A stretch of 22,311 nucleotides of DNA from FEN-727 sp036508635 (GTDB taxonomy: Bacteria; Actinomycetota; Geothermincolia; Fen-727; Anoxymicrobiaceae): contig DATCGY010000294.1 of the NCBI GenBank assembly GCA_036508635.1, forward strand, positions 1-22,311, in the 5' to 3' direction. Shown one piece after another: positions 19,863 to 22,311 of the stretch (positions are counted from its first letter, which is position 1; each line of letters opens with the position of its first letter). A model generated the notes under the pieces. The model was not told the DNA's origin, did no database searches, and saw nothing but the letters and a program-made list of their open reading frames with translations. A program made the position numbers and the translations under genes.

Positions 19863-21707
19863 ATGGCTAAAGTAATAGGCATTGACTTGGGGACGACCAA
19901 CTCGTGCGTGGCCGTTCTTGAGGGCGGTGAGCCCGCGGTAATCCCAAACTCCGAGGGCGGGAGAACTACACCATCGATCGTTGCTTTCTCCAAGACCGGG
20001 GAGAGGTTGGTGGGCCAGGTAGCCAAGCGCCAGGCCATCACCAACCCTGAGCGCACGATAACCTCCATCAAGAGAAAGATGGGGACCAGGGAAACCATAA
20101 AGATAGACGATCGAGATTACACTCCGCCCGAGATCTCAGCGATGATACTCCAGAAGCTCAAGGCTGATGCAGAGGAGTACCTGGGCGAAAAGATAAACGA
20201 GGCGGTAATCACTGTACCCGCGTACTTCGATGACAGCCAGAGGCAGGCCACCAAGGACGCGGGCAAGATCGCGGGCCTCGAAGTCCTGCGCATCATCAAC
20301 GAGCCGACGGCCGCAGCTCTGGCGTACGGGCTGGACAAGGAAGACGAGCAGACCATACTGGTGTTCGACCTCGGCGGAGGCACCTTCGACGTAAGCGTCC
20401 TCGAGATAGGAGGCGGGGTCTTCGAGGTCAAGTCGACCAGCGGTAACACACACCTGGGCGGCGACGACTGGGACCAGCGCGTGATCGACTGGATGGCCGA
20501 CGACTTCAAGGCCAAGACCGGGATCGACCTGCGCAACGACAAGATGGCGCTCCAGAGGCTCAAGGAGGCCGCCGAGAAGGCCAAGATGGAGCTGTCGACA
20601 ACCACCACGACCAACATCAACCTGCCGTTCATCACGGCGACCGCGGAGGGCCCGCAGCATCTCGACATGACGTTGTCGCGAGCCGACTTTAACAAGATGA
20701 CCGCGGACCTGGTCGACAAGTGCGTAGGCCCCTTCAAGCAGGCTATTTCGGACTCCGGGCTCGACGTTAAGGACATCCAGCACGTCATCATGGTCGGAGG
20801 CGCGACGCGCATGCCGGCTATTCAGGATAAGGTCCGTGAGCTGACCGGCGGCAAAGAGCCGCACAAGGGTGTCAACCCGGACGAGGTAGTGGCGGTCGGA
20901 GCAGCGATCCAGGCCGGAGTCCTGAAGGGCGAGGTCAAGGACGTACTGCTTCTCGACGTCACCCCACTTTCGCTGGGAATCGAAACGCTCGGTGGCGTGT
21001 TCACGAAGCTGATCGAGCGCAACACCACGATCCCGACCAGGAAGAGCGAGGTGTTTACGACGGCCGCCGACGGGCAGACCTCCGTCGAGGTTCACGTCCT
21101 GCAGGGCGAACGCGAGATGGCCGACTTCAACAAGACACTTGGCAAGTTCCACCTTGTGGGCATCCCGCCGGCGCCGAGAGGCATCCCGCAGGTCGAGGTC
21201 ACGTTCGATATCGACGCGAACGGCATCGTCAACGTGTCGGCCAAGGACAGGGCGACGGGTAACGAGCAGAAGATTACCATCACAGCTTCCAGCGGCCTCG
21301 ACGAGGACGAGATAAAGAAGATGACCAGCGACGCGGAGGACCACGCCGACGAGGACCGCAGGCAGCGCGAAGAGGCCGAGACCCGCAACAAGGCGGACGA
21401 GGTCGTGTACACGACAGAGAAGTCGCTGAGGGAACTCGGCGACAAGGTCGACGCGGACGAGCGCTCCAGGATCGAAGCCGCGATAGCCGAGGTCAAAGAG
21501 GCGCTCAAGGGATCCGACGTATCCAGGATAAAGACATCCGTGGAGAGCCTCATCCAGGCATCGCACAAGCTTGCGGAGGCCGTGTACGCGCAGGCATCGG
21601 CTGGCGCGAGCGGCCCGGGTTACGAGCCCTCGGGCAGCGACTTCGGGCCGGGCGAGGACGAGGTCATCGAGGCGGACTACGAAGTGGTCGACGAGGACAA
21701 GAGCTAA
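19863..21707 (+). CDS. dnaK: Chaperone protein DnaK (Hsp70)
   Basis: DnaK (614 residues) is the ATP-driven cytosolic chaperone that works with DnaJ and GrpE. The N-terminal ATPase has IGIDLGTTNSCVAV, NEPTAAALAYGLD, FDLGGGTFDVSVL and VIMVGGATRMP; the peptide-binding domain (LLLDVTPLSLGIET onward) and a helical lid follow. The tail ends in an acidic EADYEVVDEDKS. The block of about 24 residues present near residue 80-100 of Gram-negative DnaKs is missing, as in monoderm bacteria. ATG 19863 follows AAGGAGAGG; the TTG at 19857 lies too close to that site. It is followed by an Hsp20 gene on the same strand, probably within a heat-shock operon; grpE and dnaJ are not seen before the window ends. Confidence 0.98.
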   Translation: MAKVIGIDLGTTNSCVAVLEGGEPAVIPNSEGGRTTPSIVAFSKTGERLVGQVAKRQAITNPERTITSIKRKMGTRETIKIDDRDYTPPEISAMILQKLKADAEEYLGEKINEAVITVPAYFDDSQRQATKDAGKIAGLEVLRIINEPTAAALAYGLDKEDEQTILVFDLGGGTFDVSVLEIGGGVFEVKSTSGNTHLGGDDWDQRVIDWMADDFKAKTGIDLRNDKMALQRLKEAAEKAKMELSTTTTTNINLPFITATAEGPQHLDMTLSRADFNKMTADLVDKCVGPFKQAISDSGLDVKDIQHVIMVGGATRMPAIQDKVRELTGGKEPHKGVNPDEVVAVGAAIQAGVLKGEVKDVLLLDVTPLSLGIETLGGVFTKLIERNTTIPTRKSEVFTTAADGQTSVEVHVLQGEREMADFNKTLGKFHLVGIPPAPRGIPQVEVTFDIDANGIVNVSAKDRATGNEQKITITASSGLDEDEIKKMTSDAEDHADEDRRQREEAETRNKADEVVYTTEKSLRELGDKVDADERSRIEAAIAEVKEALKGSDVSRIKTSVESLIQASHKLAEAVYAQASAGASGPGYEPSGSDFGPGEDEVIEADYEVVDEDKS

Positions 21708-21709
21708 GA

Positions 21710-21730
21710 CGTGGTGGCGCATAGACCACG
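21710..21730 (+). repeat. Hairpin between dnaK and the Hsp20 gene
   Basis: CGTGGT and ACCACG are perfect inverted arms around nine bases, immediately after the dnaK stop. There is no T tract, so it is not an intrinsic terminator. A stability or processing hairpin in a joint transcript is possible. Confidence 0.45.
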
Positions 21731-21770
21731 CAAGCCGATTAAGGAAAGACACTGAAATGAGGGACCGTAA

Positions 21771-22262
21771 ATGGCGATTGTGAGATGGGATCCGCTCGAT
21801 GCTTTCCTCGGAGCCCAGGAGGATCTCAACAGGCTGTTCCGCAGGGGTTTTCTCTCAGTGGCGGCTGGCGAGGACAAGTCGCTCGTGGGGGGAAGCGCCT
21901 GGGCGCCTGCGGTCGACATCTACGAGACCGCGGACTCCTTCACGGTGGAGGTGGAACTGCCGGGCGTTGAGCCCGGAGAAATAGACGTGTCAGTAGACGA
22001 CGGCATGTTGAGCATCAACGGCGAGCGCAGGCTTGATAAGGAAACCAGGGAAGAGAACTTCTTGCGGGTCGAGCGAGCTTCAGGGATGTTTCAGCGTTCG
22101 ATGCGGCTGCCTACGGACATCGACGCCGATAAAGTCAAGGCATCTTACGACAACGGGGTGCTGAAGATAACGGTTCCGAAGACACAGCCAAAGAAGGCGA
22201 AGAGCATTCCTATCGCTGTTGAGAGTAAGAAAGCCGAGTCGAAGCCCATCGAGGCTGAATAG
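21771..22262 (+). CDS. Small heat-shock protein Hsp20 (alpha-crystallin family)
   Basis: The 163-residue protein is an ATP-independent holdase that keeps unfolding proteins soluble for refolding by DnaK. The N-terminal arm MAIVRWDPLDAF and the following helix are typical. The alpha-crystallin domain runs from about PAVDIYETADSFTVEVELPG (46-65) to NGVLKITVPK, with ERASGMFQRSMRLP within. The lysine-rich tail includes SIPI, an I-X-I type motif that can dock to neighbouring subunits. ATG 21771 has GAGGGA upstream. It follows dnaK by 63 bases with no promoter seen, so co-transcription is likely. The remaining 49 bases of the window show no feature. Confidence 0.95.
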   Translation: MAIVRWDPLDAFLGAQEDLNRLFRRGFLSVAAGEDKSLVGGSAWAPAVDIYETADSFTVEVELPGVEPGEIDVSVDDGMLSINGERRLDKETREENFLRVERASGMFQRSMRLPTDIDADKVKASYDNGVLKITVPKTQPKKAKSIPIAVESKKAESKPIEAE

Positions 22263-22311
22263 AAGAAATAGCCTTTACGGGCAACAAGCAGGAAAGACAT
22301 AGCGGCGGGAC

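Noticed and set aside
20136..21752. 538-codon frame antisense to dnaK
   Set aside because: Long antisense frames are expected opposite GC-rich genes. No domain or ribosome-binding site was seen, and dnaK is certain.

Overview
The window looks like chromosomal DNA of a GC-rich, monoderm, probably anaerobic bacterium, most likely a deep-branching actinobacterial lineage. The support is as follows. DnaK lacks the extra N-terminal block found in Gram-negative DnaKs. A HAIR-like (HspR-type) inverted repeat overlaps the dnaK promoter. There is a sigma factor of the SigH (Spo0H) type and an ER-type (Ser/His) signal peptidase. Iron-sulfur proteins, an ADP-forming acyl-CoA synthetase subunit and a radical SAM enzyme suggest anaerobic metabolism. 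The lineage is inference; the individual features are read from the sequence. No rRNA, tRNA, CRISPR array or transposase gene was seen.

Layout. 1-62 is the start of a leftward gene cut by the window edge. 349-2851 holds a rightward pair: a di-cluster Fe-S protein and an FAD oxidoreductase of the phytoene desaturase type. 2873-3472 is a leftward signal peptidase. 3594-10513 is a complete tryptophan operon, trpL-E-G-D-C-F-B-A. It has a near-consensus promoter, an apparently leaderless leader peptide with two adjacent Trp codons, and two tandem intrinsic terminators before trpE. Six of its seven structural genes are joined by short overlaps; only trpG-trpD has a gap. 10500-12960 is a leftward tatA, acyl-CoA dehydrogenase and metallo-beta-lactamase-fold hydrolase group. 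It converges on trpA with a 14-base overlap.

13198-14613 is an orphan CoA-ligase (ADP-forming) alpha-type subunit. 14703-15269 encodes a zinc ribbon, a membrane helix and a pilin-like domain in one protein. 15275-15874 is a 2TM-domain protein on the other strand. 16011-18067 is a two-gene unit: a protein resembling methanogenesis marker protein 11, with a TiaS-like GVDDTD motif, and a radical SAM enzyme of the MSMEG_0568/NitD type with an unusual CX6CX2C motif. This pair is the most unusual content of the window. 18084-18163 is a perfect 26-bp-arm inverted repeat that looks like a miniature mobile element.

18209-18865 is the sigH-like gene, with its own terminator and a large palindrome over its promoter. 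19106-19300 is a two-cluster ferredoxin with promoter and terminator. After a 0.5-kb region with potential RNA hairpins but no convincing gene come dnaK and an Hsp20 gene (19863-22262), a heat-shock unit probably controlled through the HAIR-like site.
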